A stretch of DNA of 60,403 nucleotides from Ruminococcus_G sp050944415 (GCA_050944415.1 JBMNRA010000008.1:1-60403); one strand, 5' to 3'; shown: positions 24,583-33,499, counted from the first letter of the stretch. Translations and numbers: made by a program. Notes: generated by a model from the sequence alone, not told the origin.

Positions 24583-25611
24583 ATGAAAAAAATGATGCAG
24601 GCGGCTGTCTTCTGTGGAAACGGTATTGTGCAGGTAAAAGAAAAACAGGTACCGTCAATCGTAAGACCGGATGATGTACTGGTAAAAGTACATGCCTGCG
24701 GTATCTGCGGAAGTGATCTCCATGTCTTAAGTGTTCCTCCGGGGCAGTATGCGAAACCGGGTACGGTTTTGGGCCATGAATTTGTAGGAACTGTGGAAGC
24801 GGCGGGAGCAGAGGTAAAAACTCTGAAAATCGGAGATAAAGTGGTGGCGGAACCGAATATTCGATGCGGGCTTTGCCCGGAATGCCGCAGGGGAAATTTT
24901 AATTTATGCAGAAACGCAGTCAATACAGGACAGGTAAGAGACGGCGGCTGGGCGGAATACTGTCTGATGCCGGAAAAACAGTTATATTTGGTCCCAAAAG
25001 ATATGCCGGATCATTTGGCAGCTCTTGCCGAACCTCTTGCCTGTGTGATGAACGGAATGCAGAAAATCAATCCTCAGCCGGCGCAAAAGGTTCTGTTATA
25101 TGGAGCGGGAGCTATCGGCCTGTTTTTTGTAAAAGCGCTGAAGCGATATGGAGTAAAAGATATTATGGTTGCGGAACTTTTGGAGTCCAGAAGGAAAGAC
25201 GCGAGAAGAGCAGGGGCAGATTTTGTTGTTGATCCTGCCGCAGATGATATTGCTGCCGTTATGCAGGAGAAATGGGGAGGTTTTGCAGATATAGCCATTG
25301 ATGCTGTGGGTGCGGGAAGTGTTTTGGAGCAAAGCATTGATTTCGTAAATTGTGGCTCTACAATTCTGATTTTCGGACAGAATATGAGCCAGAAATCTAC
25401 GGTACGTCCAGGAGTGATTAATAATAAGGAACTTACCATAACTGCCGCGCTCAGCACAAAAAACAGCTATCTTCCGGCTATTGATTTGCTGAAAGATTCA
25501 TCTTTGAAATTTGAAGAGCTGATCACCCATGTGGTGAAATTGAAAGATGTAAATAAGGGAATAGAATGGATGAGAAACGGGAAAGCCATTAAAGTCATGG
25601 TGGAACCATAA
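24583..25611 (+). CDS. Zinc-dependent medium-chain alcohol dehydrogenase
   Basis: 342 residues. Catalytic zinc motifs CGICGSDLH (residues 39-47) and GHEFVG (near 65); structural zinc cysteines in CGLCPECRRGNFNLC near 92-106; NAD fold YGAGAIGLFFVKAL near 175. It belongs to the sorbitol/threonine dehydrogenase group and would oxidise a polyol or sugar hydroxyl. It is intact, unlike the paralogue at 22801, and about half-identical by eye to the copy at 29446. TTGGAGG precedes ATG 24583. Confidence 0.9.
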   Translation: MKKMMQAAVFCGNGIVQVKEKQVPSIVRPDDVLVKVHACGICGSDLHVLSVPPGQYAKPGTVLGHEFVGTVEAAGAEVKTLKIGDKVVAEPNIRCGLCPECRRGNFNLCRNAVNTGQVRDGGWAEYCLMPEKQLYLVPKDMPDHLAALAEPLACVMNGMQKINPQPAQKVLLYGAGAIGLFFVKALKRYGVKDIMVAELLESRRKDARRAGADFVVDPAADDIAAVMQEKWGGFADIAIDAVGAGSVLEQSIDFVNCGSTILIFGQNMSQKSTVRPGVINNKELTITAALSTKNSYLPAIDLLKDSSLKFEELITHVVKLKDVNKGIEWMRNGKAIKVMVEP

Positions 25612-25631
25612 CAGGAGAAAAGGAATAAGAC

Positions 25632-26801
25632 ATGCGTGATAAACTTAAAATGGGAATGGTCGGAGGCGGAAACGGCGGAAATATTGGAAACAGTCACAGG
25701 CGGGGAGCCGTTATGGATAATCTTGCGGTTCTGACTGCCGGCAGTTTTACAAGAAATTCCCGGCAGAATAAAAAGGACGGGATATTCTGGGGAGTGGATG
25801 AGGAACGTATTTATGAAAGTTATCAGGAGATGGCCGAGGAGGAGTCAAAGCGGCCCGACGGCATTGATTTTGTCAGTATTGTCACTCCCAATCATACCCA
25901 TTATCCAATTGCAAAATGTTTTCTTGAGCATGGGATTCATGTGGTATGTGAGAAACCGATGACCTTACAGGTGGCCGAAGCAGAAGAGCTTGTAGCCCTG
26001 GCAAAGGAGAAAAATCTGGAGATTTGTGTTCCGTATACATATGCTCATTATCCGGTCATTCGAGAATGCAGAAATTTGATTGAAGAAGGAAAAATCGGAA
26101 AAATTCTGGATGTGGTAGCGGAGTATCCTCAGGACTGGATGATTCTGGGACTTCAAAACGATGAAGATGATTTTACTAAATGGATTGGAGATCCGAAATA
26201 TTCGGGCGCTTCCAATGTAACGGGAGCTATGGGGGTGCACTTGTATTATCTGATCTGTGCCGCCACAGGGCTTCGGATAGAAAAAGTGCTGGCTGATTTT
26301 GGATACTATCCGGAGAATGCAAAACTGGAAACGATTTCCCGCATTCTTATGGCGTTTGATAATGGCGCCCACGGAATGGCGTGGACCTCAAATATAGCCA
26401 TTGGTCATGACTGCAGTATGTACCTGAAAATATACGGGGAAAAAGGATCTATCGAATGGTCTCATGGCGATATGACTCATTTATATGTGTCCTATCTCGA
26501 CCAGCCGGTGCAGATTTTTTCTGCTAACAGGAGTTATATGAGTGATTTCAGTAAACGGGCCTCACGTTTGCCTGCCGGCCATCCGGAGGGATTTTATGAG
26601 GCGTACGCGAATATGTATCATTCTTTTTGTGAAAAGCTTTTGGATAGGATGAACGGATGCCTGAAAGAAGAACGTTATTATTATTTCCCTCATGGAAGTG
26701 ATGGACTTGAAGGAGTAAAGTATGTGCAGGCGGCAGTAGACAGCCATAAAAAGGGAAACGTATGGGTCGATCTTAATGACGCTGCGAAAAGATTTTTGTA
26801 A
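25632..26801 (+). CDS. Gfo/Idh/MocA family oxidoreductase
   Basis: 389 residues. The nucleotide-binding motif is the variant MVGGGNGGNIGNSHR near residue 10; the family lysine is in VCEKPMTL near 115, and the substrate face includes VTGAMGVHLYYLIC near 200. The motif EKPMTLQ and the long C-terminal domain resemble dehydrogenases acting on glycosides or large sugars rather than free glucose. It forms a tandem pair with the next gene and lies 20 nt after the alcohol dehydrogenase. Confidence 0.88.
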   Translation: MRDKLKMGMVGGGNGGNIGNSHRRGAVMDNLAVLTAGSFTRNSRQNKKDGIFWGVDEERIYESYQEMAEEESKRPDGIDFVSIVTPNHTHYPIAKCFLEHGIHVVCEKPMTLQVAEAEELVALAKEKNLEICVPYTYAHYPVIRECRNLIEEGKIGKILDVVAEYPQDWMILGLQNDEDDFTKWIGDPKYSGASNVTGAMGVHLYYLICAATGLRIEKVLADFGYYPENAKLETISRILMAFDNGAHGMAWTSNIAIGHDCSMYLKIYGEKGSIEWSHGDMTHLYVSYLDQPVQIFSANRSYMSDFSKRASRLPAGHPEGFYEAYANMYHSFCEKLLDRMNGCLKEERYYYFPHGSDGLEGVKYVQAAVDSHKKGNVWVDLNDAAKRFL

Positions 26802-26822
26802 TAAGGAAAGGAAAAACAAGAA

Positions 26823-27965
26823 ATGAAATTAAAGTTTGGTATGATAGGCGGCGGCAACGGCGCTTTTATCGGCAATGTTCATAGGCATGGAGCAGTGATG
26901 GACGATCTGGCGCAGCTGGTATCCGGCTGCTTTTCAAGAAACATGGAAAAAAACCGGGAAACGGCAGAAGAATGGGGGATATCCGATCTGGATCGGGTAT
27001 ATGCCAGTTATCAGGAAATGGCGGAAAAAGAAAGTGCAAGGGAAGACGGCATTGATTTCGTCAGTATCGCCACACCCAATGATACTCATTATCCCATTGC
27101 GAAATGTTTTCTTGAACACGGTATCCATGTAATGTGTGACAAACCTCTGGCTTTGCACGCAGAAGAGGGAGAAAAGCTGGCGGCCCTTGCCAGGGGGAAA
27201 AATCTGCTTTTTGGCATGACTTATACTTATACAGGATATGCTATGGTGAAGCAGGCAAGGCAGATGATTGAAGCAGGAGAGATCGGCAATATACTGACAG
27301 TGATGGCGGAATATCCTCAGGAATGGCTCCTTGTTCAGATGGTCAGTGATCGATCCGATCAGGCCACCTGGCGTATGGACCCGAAAAGAAGCGGACCCTC
27401 CGGCTGCTGCGCGGATATTGGCACTCATGTGGAATGTCTGATTAAAAAGATGACTGGCCTTTCCGTTAAAAAAGTGTTGGCTAATTTTGAAAAACTGCCG
27501 AAAGATCAGGAGCTTCCGCTGGAAAATAACGTACAGATATTAGTGAAGTTTGATGGCGGCATTTCTGGAATGATCTGGACTTCCCAGGTAGCCATCGGTC
27601 ATGAAACGGATCTTTTGATTCGGATTTTCGGTGATAAGGGAGCGATCGAGTGGCAGCATAAAGAACCGGCGGTTCTTCGTGTTACAAGAATCAACGAGCC
27701 GCCCAGGATTTACACGCCGACAAGAGATTACGATACGCAGGAATGCCGTGGTTTGTCACGCCTGCCTTCTGGTCATCCGGAAGGTTTCTTTGAAGCTTTC
27801 GGAAATATTTACCGGGGTTTTTGTACCGCGCTGCTGAAAAAGAAGTATGGTGTGGATTGCGGTGAATACGATTATCCTACAGTGGAAGATGGTGTGCATG
27901 GTTTGCGGTTTATTGATGCCTGCATCGAAAGTAACGCAAAGGGAAATATCTGGGTGGATGTCTGA
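26823..27965 (+). CDS. Gfo/Idh/MocA family oxidoreductase, paralogue
   Basis: 380 residues, clearly a duplicate of the preceding gene: the same MIGGGNGAFIGNVHRHGAVMDD start, CDKPLALH for the lysine motif, SGCCADIGTHVECLIKK near the active site, and RLPSGHPEGFFEAFGN shared near the end. The two may form a heteromer, or act at different carbons of one substrate. AAGGAAAGG lies upstream of ATG 26823. Confidence 0.88.
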   Translation: MKLKFGMIGGGNGAFIGNVHRHGAVMDDLAQLVSGCFSRNMEKNRETAEEWGISDLDRVYASYQEMAEKESAREDGIDFVSIATPNDTHYPIAKCFLEHGIHVMCDKPLALHAEEGEKLAALARGKNLLFGMTYTYTGYAMVKQARQMIEAGEIGNILTVMAEYPQEWLLVQMVSDRSDQATWRMDPKRSGPSGCCADIGTHVECLIKKMTGLSVKKVLANFEKLPKDQELPLENNVQILVKFDGGISGMIWTSQVAIGHETDLLIRIFGDKGAIEWQHKEPAVLRVTRINEPPRIYTPTRDYDTQECRGLSRLPSGHPEGFFEAFGNIYRGFCTALLKKKYGVDCGEYDYPTVEDGVHGLRFIDACIESNAKGNIWVDV

Positions 27966-28005
27966 AGACAGCGCGTGTATAATAGAAGGGGGGATTTAAG
28001 AAAGA

Positions 28006-29407
28006 ATGAGTTTACATAAGGGTGCGGCGAAGGAGTGTTGTTTTGAAGCTGGAAAATACAGTGTGTTTGCCAGTGTGAGCCCGAAAAATGCTTCAGATTT
28101 AAAAATTGATTTAAAAAAAGCGGCTGCCAGCGGAGCGGACGGTATCGAAATCCTTGTAAACGGGTACGAAAAACTCCAGAATTTTCCGGAAGATCTGAAG
28201 CGTTCGGCCGATGTTGTAAAAAATCTTCCCGTTTTGCTTACCATATGGAATACTGGGTGTGATGAAAAAGTAGATGATGAAACAGCTGAAGAGATGATCA
28301 GAGGCTGTGTGATGAATCAAACGGTGGATATTGTCAGTTTGGAAGTAGTCAGAGAAGATTTAATAACCCGGATACAGGCCATAGTGGATAACGCAGACGT
28401 AAAACTAATGTTAAGTTATCGGGACTATACCGGTATCAAAGGGCCGGAGCAGGCGGTTGAGACGGCTCTCAGGGTTCAAGGGATGGGTGCGGACCTGATT
28501 CGTTTAATATACTTAGCCAAAGATGATGTGGATGTCATCCATATGGCCCGGGCAGCGCGGCAGTTGTCAGAAAGCGAAAAGATAACAGCGCCGTTTTGCA
28601 TATCAGCTGTTGGCGAAGTGGGACTGATCCTGAGGCTGTATGGAGAAAGGGTGGGAAATGCTTTTGGCTGTTATCGGCTGGAAGGCGATACGCCCGGAAA
28701 CTTGTCGGAAAATCTGGAGGAATATAGAGAGATCCGAAGGATTTATGATGTGGATCACCCTAAACTGCAAAGCCCTGTTGCTTACAAACTGGGAAATGTT
28801 GTTATGGGCGGACAGAAATATCTGAACTGTATGATGATTAAGGAAGGCAGCAGAATTTCGGCGTTGGAAAAAGCCTGCGAGGTTTTAAAGTATCATCCGG
28901 ATATCGTTGAGTGGAGGTTGGATTATATGAATCCCATGCTGTATCCGGTCAGGGGTAATTTCCATCGCGGATGTGGAAATTGACAGCGATGATGAGTATA
29001 TAGAAGCAATTAGAGAAGACTGCGAGAAATACGGAACCAGACTGTTGTTATCCTTCCATGATTGGAATCAGGTTCCAGCAGATGAATTTATGATCCGTGA
29101 AATACAGCTGGCGCTTGCCAAAGGCGCTGATATTCCTAAAATGTATCTGACAGCCAACAGTTATCAGGATGTGATTCGAATCGCCCGTACCGCCAAGTCT
29201 CTGCGGACAGATGGAATCTGTGAAAAACCATTCTGCCTATGCGGTATGAATGATATCGCTATGATTACCCGGATCCTGGGGGGACAGTGCGGCTCTGAAA
29301 TGGGGTATTTTACCTGGAATGATGTACGGGGCGGATATGAGGAAGACGCGGTATACTTTAAAGAATTGTTGAAACTGTTTTCGCTGGATGGCATCAGTGG
29401 CTATTAA
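28006..29407 (+). pseudogene. Tandem type I dehydroquinase-like protein, disrupted
   Basis: Two AroD-like (type I 3-dehydroquinate dehydratase) domains in a row. Domain 1 (residues about 18-248) keeps the fold but has Arg139 (SYRDY) where the catalytic His belongs and Arg166 (GADLIR) in place of the Schiff-base Lys. Domain 2 begins at about 28781 (KLGNVVMGGQKYLNC, then EWRLDY) and continues in another frame from about 28960, where both His (SFHDW, codon 29057) and Lys (GADIPK, codon 29138) are present. At the join about 50-60 residues are missing. So a pseudo-domain and a catalytic domain were fused, and the latter is now broken by a deletion or sequence error. The type I enzyme dehydrates through a Schiff base. 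Confidence 0.78.
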
Positions 29408-29445
29408 TGAAACGTCAAGTGTAGTAAGAAATGAGGAGGTGTATA

Positions 29446-30477
29446 ATGAAGAATACGATGCGCGCTGCGGTTTTTGAAGGAGAAGGCGTTCTGACAGTGA
29501 AGGACGTACCTTATCCCGTCATAAAAAATCCGCATCAACTGATTCTAAAAGTAGAAGCTGCAAGCATCTGCGGAAGCGATTTGCATGGCCTGGCCGTTCC
29601 TCCCGGTCAATATATGAAGCCAGGGATTATTTACGGTCATGAATTTTGCGGAACCATTGCGGAGATGGGAGAGAAAGTAAAAGGGTTTGCCCTGGGTGAG
29701 ATGGTAGCGGTGAATCCCAGAGTACGATGTGGAAAGTGTTATGAGTGTACTCATAACAAAGGCGATTTGTGTTCCAATTCCAATCATTATGGTCAACTGG
29801 CGGACGGCGGTTTTTCAGAGTATGCGCTGGTGGATGAAGGGCAGCTTTATCACGTGGATGCTTCTGTTCCCGCAGAAATTGTCGCTCAGACAGAACCTGT
29901 TGCCTGTATTATGAATGCTGTGAAAGAAGCCCGGCCGACGCCTGTGGATTATGTGCTTTTATATGGCGCGGGTCCTATAGGTCTTTCTTTTATCCGGGTA
30001 TTGAAGGTATACGGAATCCGGAATCTGATTGTTACTGCGAAAGGCGAGAAACGTATCCGGGAAGCCTATGCCTGTGGAGCGGACGTCGTTGTAGATGTGG
30101 AAAAAGAATCTGTGGAAGAAGTGATGAAGCGATATTGGCCATATAAAGCTGATCTGATCATCGATGCGGTGGGCAGGGGAAAAGTGCTGGAAGAAGCAGT
30201 GAACCTGGTCAATCCCCAGGGAAGAATTCTTCTGTTCGGTTTGGATCAAAATGCAAAAGCAACGATTCCTCCTTCCGTATTTACTCTGGATGAAATAAGT
30301 TTGAAGGGAGTTTTGGGAAAAGATTTTCCAGCGGCGGTGGAGATGATAAAAAACCCCGATCTTCAATTGGAAAAGATTATTACCCATCGTATTTCCCTTG
30401 AAGAAATACGCCGGGGTATAGATTTGATGAAAAAAAAGGAAGCCTGCCGGGTCATTGTATTTCCGCAGGGCGTATGA
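29446..30477 (+). CDS. Zinc-dependent medium-chain alcohol dehydrogenase, second copy
   Basis: 343 residues. CSICGSDLH-like motif (SICGSDLHGLAVPPGQY), GHEFCGT, and four structural-zinc cysteines in CGKCYECTHNKGDLC; Rossmann motif YGAGPIGLSFIRVL. It is closest in the window to the gene at 24583. The ATG at 29446 follows GAGGAGGTG; the frame opens 15 nt earlier but without a site. It is the last gene of the catabolic run and is followed by a hairpin. Confidence 0.9.
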   Translation: MKNTMRAAVFEGEGVLTVKDVPYPVIKNPHQLILKVEAASICGSDLHGLAVPPGQYMKPGIIYGHEFCGTIAEMGEKVKGFALGEMVAVNPRVRCGKCYECTHNKGDLCSNSNHYGQLADGGFSEYALVDEGQLYHVDASVPAEIVAQTEPVACIMNAVKEARPTPVDYVLLYGAGPIGLSFIRVLKVYGIRNLIVTAKGEKRIREAYACGADVVVDVEKESVEEVMKRYWPYKADLIIDAVGRGKVLEEAVNLVNPQGRILLFGLDQNAKATIPPSVFTLDEISLKGVLGKDFPAAVEMIKNPDLQLEKIITHRISLEEIRRGIDLMKKKEACRVIVFPQGV

Positions 30478-30498
30478 TTTTGATATTGGAAAAATACA

Positions 30499-30519
30499 GG
30501 AAGCGGCCTTGCCGCTTCC
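30499..30519 (+). terminator. Hairpin after the catabolic cluster
   Basis: GGAAGCGGC (30499-30507), loop CTT, GCCGCTTCC (30511-30519): the same 9-bp stem as at 14708-14728. The following TTAAAAT is a poor T-tract, so termination may be partial. Confidence 0.6.
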
Positions 30520-30522
30520 TTA

Positions 30523-30700
30523 AAATACTGTATCATGGGCTTTAATCCGAAGTCCATTGCCGCTATGTTGGAAAATATTGTGTATTTTGAACTGCGGCGG
30601 AAAGGCTATGAGGTCTATATAGGGAAGAACGAAGCGAAAGAAATTGATTTCGTGGCCCTGCGGCGTGTCGAGCGTATCTATGTGCAGGTATGCCGCAGGA
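30523..30700 (+). pseudogene. DUF4143 fragment of an AAA-family ATPase
   Basis: A piece of about 57 residues (MGFNPKSIAAMLENIVYFEL, then RRKGYEVYIGKNEAKEIDF) matches the C-terminal DUF4143 domain of the AAA_14 ATPases common in gut Firmicutes. The whole N-terminal ATPase domain and the end are missing; after about 30700 the frame runs into the antisense of the BCCT gene. There is no ribosome-binding site. It is a relic marking an old rearrangement at the edge of the catabolic cluster. Confidence 0.7.
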
Positions 30701-30713
30701 AATATCAATGGTG

Positions 30714-32306
30714 TCAGGATCGTGCATCTGGCGGATTTTCTGCTGAATCAAAGGTACTGAAATCTTTCTTTTTCTCTCGCTCTTTCATATATTTCCCCGC
30801 GTCTTTGATGAAACTCCAGATCATGATAATCATGATAATCCCAATGGGAAAGGCGGAGATTATGCTGACGGACTGGATGTTGCCCATGGAACTGTCGGAG
30901 AAAACGAGAGCAATCGGCAGTACGATCAGCAGAAGACACCAGAGAAGCGTGATCAGCCGATGGGGATGTTCGCCGCTTTCCAGTTTCCGGTAGCTGTAGC
31001 AGGCTGCTGTGTACGCGATGGAGTCAAAGGAGGTCGCGTAAAACAGGATCATGCATATAAGAGTGATCAGCAGGACCAGGGGAGCGCAGGGCATGGTATC
31101 AATGATGTTAAGAATCAGGCCGTACAGATCGCCGTCCGCCTGGTACTGGGCGATAAAGTCCGCGGCGCCGCTGACCTGAAGACCGAGCGAATAATTTCCC
31201 AGTACGATAAAGCTGGCGATGGTGGAACCTACGCCGAAGACATAGCCGCCCAGAATCGTCTGCCGGATGGTACGTCCCCTGGATATATTGCCGATGAAAA
31301 AGGGAGCGGCAATGCACCATACCATCCAGTAGGCCCAGTAATAGATAGTCCAGTCCTGGGGGAAATGATTGCTGCGGGACGGATCGGTGTAAGTGGCCAG
31401 CCCGATAAAGTTCTGCACCATTTTTCCCAGTGACTGGAAACCGTTTTCAAGGATAAATCTGCCCTGCCCGCCGGCCAGTAAGACGAAGATCAGCAGACTG
31501 AAAAACAGATATATACACAGTTTGGCCAGCAGGCCGATTCCCTTAAACCCGTGGAGAACGGCGTATGTATATACCGCGCAGGTGATCAGGAGAATAATAA
31601 TGGTCACGGCTGTTCTGCTGATTTCGATATGAAAGAGTCGGACAATAATGCTGGACATCAGAGGAGTGGCCACGCTGAATGTGGTGGCAGTGCCTGCCAG
31701 AAGGGCAAACAGGGCAAACAGGTCGATGATACGTCCCAGGATGCCGTCGGCATGTCTGCCGATGACCGGGCGGCAGGCTTCTGAATAACGCTGGCGGTTA
31801 ATCTTCCGCACGTGAAGCATGAAGGCGAAGGCGACGGCAAGCACCAGATAAAAGGCCCAGGGGATAAAGCTCCAGTGGAACAGAGGGAAAACTCCGGCCC
31901 ATTCTGCGGCGGAACCCATTTCCGAAACGTGAGGATTGGAAGCATACATGACCCATTCTGAAAATGAATAAAACAGAATGTCCGCGGCCAGGCCGCAGGT
32001 AAACATCATGCTGCCCCATGCAAAAAAAGAGTATTTCGGTTTCTCGTGAGGTTCGCCCAATACGATATCCCCGTATTTTGAAAAGGAAAGCCACAGGGAA
32101 ATAAAAAGGACTCCCAGTCCGATGATCAGATAATAAAGTCCCAGGGTGTCGCCGAAAAAGAAGCGGATCTGGCTGATTACGGCATTGGACTGGGATGGGA
32201 AGAGAAAGAGAAACACCGACAGGCTCAGGATCAGGATAAAGGGAACCAGCGTAATGATCCAGTCAATCTTTTTACGGTTGGATTTTTGGACTTTTTTCAT
32301 ATGCAT
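30714..32306 (-). CDS. BCCT family transporter (betaine/choline/carnitine type)
   Basis: 530 residues with about 12 membrane helices. The BCCT signature, a tryptophan-rich stretch in helix 8, is visible as DWTIYYWAYWMVW, followed by NISRGRTIRQTILGG. The family imports quaternary ammonium compounds with sodium or protons, or exchanges them; the exact substrate cannot be told. ATG 32306 follows GGGAGGA by 8 nt. It starts 15 nt after the end of the cysteine-cluster gene upstream, so the two are likely cotranscribed. Confidence 0.9.
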   Translation of the reverse strand: MHMKKVQKSNRKKIDWIITLVPFILILSLSVFLFLFPSQSNAVISQIRFFFGDTLGLYYLIIGLGVLFISLWLSFSKYGDIVLGEPHEKPKYSFFAWGSMMFTCGLAADILFYSFSEWVMYASNPHVSEMGSAAEWAGVFPLFHWSFIPWAFYLVLAVAFAFMLHVRKINRQRYSEACRPVIGRHADGILGRIIDLFALFALLAGTATTFSVATPLMSSIIVRLFHIEISRTAVTIIILLITCAVYTYAVLHGFKGIGLLAKLCIYLFFSLLIFVLLAGGQGRFILENGFQSLGKMVQNFIGLATYTDPSRSNHFPQDWTIYYWAYWMVWCIAAPFFIGNISRGRTIRQTILGGYVFGVGSTIASFIVLGNYSLGLQVSGAADFIAQYQADGDLYGLILNIIDTMPCAPLVLLITLICMILFYATSFDSIAYTAACYSYRKLESGEHPHRLITLLWCLLLIVLPIALVFSDSSMGNIQSVSIISAFPIGIIMIIMIWSFIKDAGKYMKEREKKKDFSTFDSAENPPDARS

Positions 32307-32321
32307 TCGTTTATCCTCCCA

Positions 32322-32975
32322 TTATATCTTTTGGGCTTCACGGAAGCGTTCATAAAACTGCTGATAGAAATCCCGGTTTCCGTCGTATGGTTTCTGAAAG
32401 AAATTTTTTAAAATGTAAAGATTGACGGTTTTCCGGTAATTGTCATCCGCCTTTGACAGATGCTCGGACATATCTTTGATAAAGTAATGCCAGTCAATAA
32501 TAAACTGCTCATTGCGTCTGATTTCCGGCGTATCGATCCATTTCTGAAGTTTTACCTTTGTTTTCGGTTCTTTTTTGCATTCATGAATCTGAAGAAAATA
32601 CTGAAAGCTTCCGTTTTCATAGAAACGGCCCAACGGGAAAATGCGGCAGATCCCGGGACGAAGCGGGTGAATGCCGCAGCGGCCTTCGGCCGTCAAAAAT
32701 CCGCAGCTTTCGGTTTCGGCGTTCATTTTCAGATTCGGCAGAATCATTCCGTCCTGGATATTCAGCTCTATCTTGTCGTTCAGCAGCTGGTCGAAGGAAC
32801 GGTTCAGACCTGTGGTCAGACGGAAAATATCGTATGGGTCCAGCAGAATGCTGTCTCCCATGCCCCGGCAGCAGTCGGAGCATCCCCGGCAGCCGTCACA
32901 TCCTGCCTTTACCATATCACGCAGCCCGTAAAAGCGGCCGTCGGATACTTCTTTCATATCTATATTGCGTTTCAT
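32322..32975 (-). CDS. YkgJ family cysteine cluster protein
   Basis: 217 residues with eight or more cysteines: CDGCRGCSDCCRGMGDS near residues 25-40, CGFLTAEGRCGIHPLRPGIC near 95-113, and a later HECKK. This is the CxxxCxxC plus C-x-IH-x-RP-x-xC pattern of the YkgJ/Fli(B)-type cluster (Pfam CxxCxxCC), thought to bind zinc or an iron-sulfur cluster. Function is unknown. ATG 32975 follows GAGGAGG by about 8 nt; the longer open frame has no site. Confidence 0.85.
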   Translation of the reverse strand: MKRNIDMKEVSDGRFYGLRDMVKAGCDGCRGCSDCCRGMGDSILLDPYDIFRLTTGLNRSFDQLLNDKIELNIQDGMILPNLKMNAETESCGFLTAEGRCGIHPLRPGICRIFPLGRFYENGSFQYFLQIHECKKEPKTKVKLQKWIDTPEIRRNEQFIIDWHYFIKDMSEHLSKADDNYRKTVNLYILKNFFQKPYDGNRDFYQQFYERFREAQKI

Positions 32976-33069
32976 GGCAAATGCCTCCTCATACTTATTA
33001 AGTACAGCTCTGTCTCGCAATATTTTAACATGATTCTTTTCTGCAATAAAGAGATAATCATAAAAATAA

Positions 33070-33112
33070 GACAGCCGGAGAATAAAGAGGGTATTCTGAT
33101 TCTCCGGCTGTC
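33070..33112 (-). terminator. Terminator of the small minus-strand gene
   Basis: GACAGCCGGAGAAT (33070-33083) and ATTCTCCGGCTGTC (33099-33112) form a perfect 14-bp stem. Read on the minus strand it is followed by TTATTTTTAT, so it terminates the gene ending at 33124. Confidence 0.85.
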
Positions 33113-33123
33113 CCGCCTTTTAC

Positions 33124-33363
33124 TTATTCAATGTAACCGTCACAATTGTAATTGTTATACTGTTTCTTGATATGAATGATCATGGAGCCGTCGGGCTGCT
33201 CGATTTCATTGGTGATCTGGAATTTTGTGTGTTTGTGTTCCAGCTGCAATTTGTAATGCTCCAGTTCACTTTTCATCATTTTGACAGCGGTAGTATGATC
33301 AATATCTTCGTTCAGCTGGAAGTGAATAGTCTGAAGCAGACAGGCTGCCTTTATTCGTTTCAT
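33124..33363 (-). CDS. Small conserved-looking protein of unknown function
   Basis: 79 residues (MKRIKAACLLQTIHFQLNED then DHTTAVKMMKSELEHYK). I recognise no family. The central part should be helical and the C-terminal half beta-like. It is a real gene: TAGGAGGT lies 8 nt before the ATG, a near-consensus promoter is upstream and a strong terminator follows. There is no signal peptide or membrane helix, so it should be cytosolic. Confidence 0.75.
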   Translation of the reverse strand: MKRIKAACLLQTIHFQLNEDIDHTTAVKMMKSELEHYKLQLEHKHTKFQITNEIEQPDGSMIIHIKKQYNNYNCDGYIE

Positions 33364-33405
33364 GTTGTGTTACCTCCTATAACAGACATTGTTTTATCTG
33401 ATAAA

Positions 33406-33434
33406 ATTATAACAAAACGAAAATATTTCTTCAA
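33406..33434 (-). promoter_or_regulatory. Promoter of the 79-residue protein gene
   Basis: On the minus strand TTGAAG (33434-33429), 17-nt spacer, TATAAT (33411-33406). The transcript would begin about 35 nt before the start codon. Confidence 0.7.
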
Positions 33435-33499
33435 AAGACTTTTTAAACAAAAAAAGATGGGCGTATTTTTGTGCAAAATGACAATCTGTATTTACAGCT

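Noticed and set aside
32460..33170. A 236-codon plus-strand open frame
   Set aside because: Antisense to the YkgJ-type gene, which has the cysteine motifs and a good ribosome-binding site; composition of the plus frame is random.
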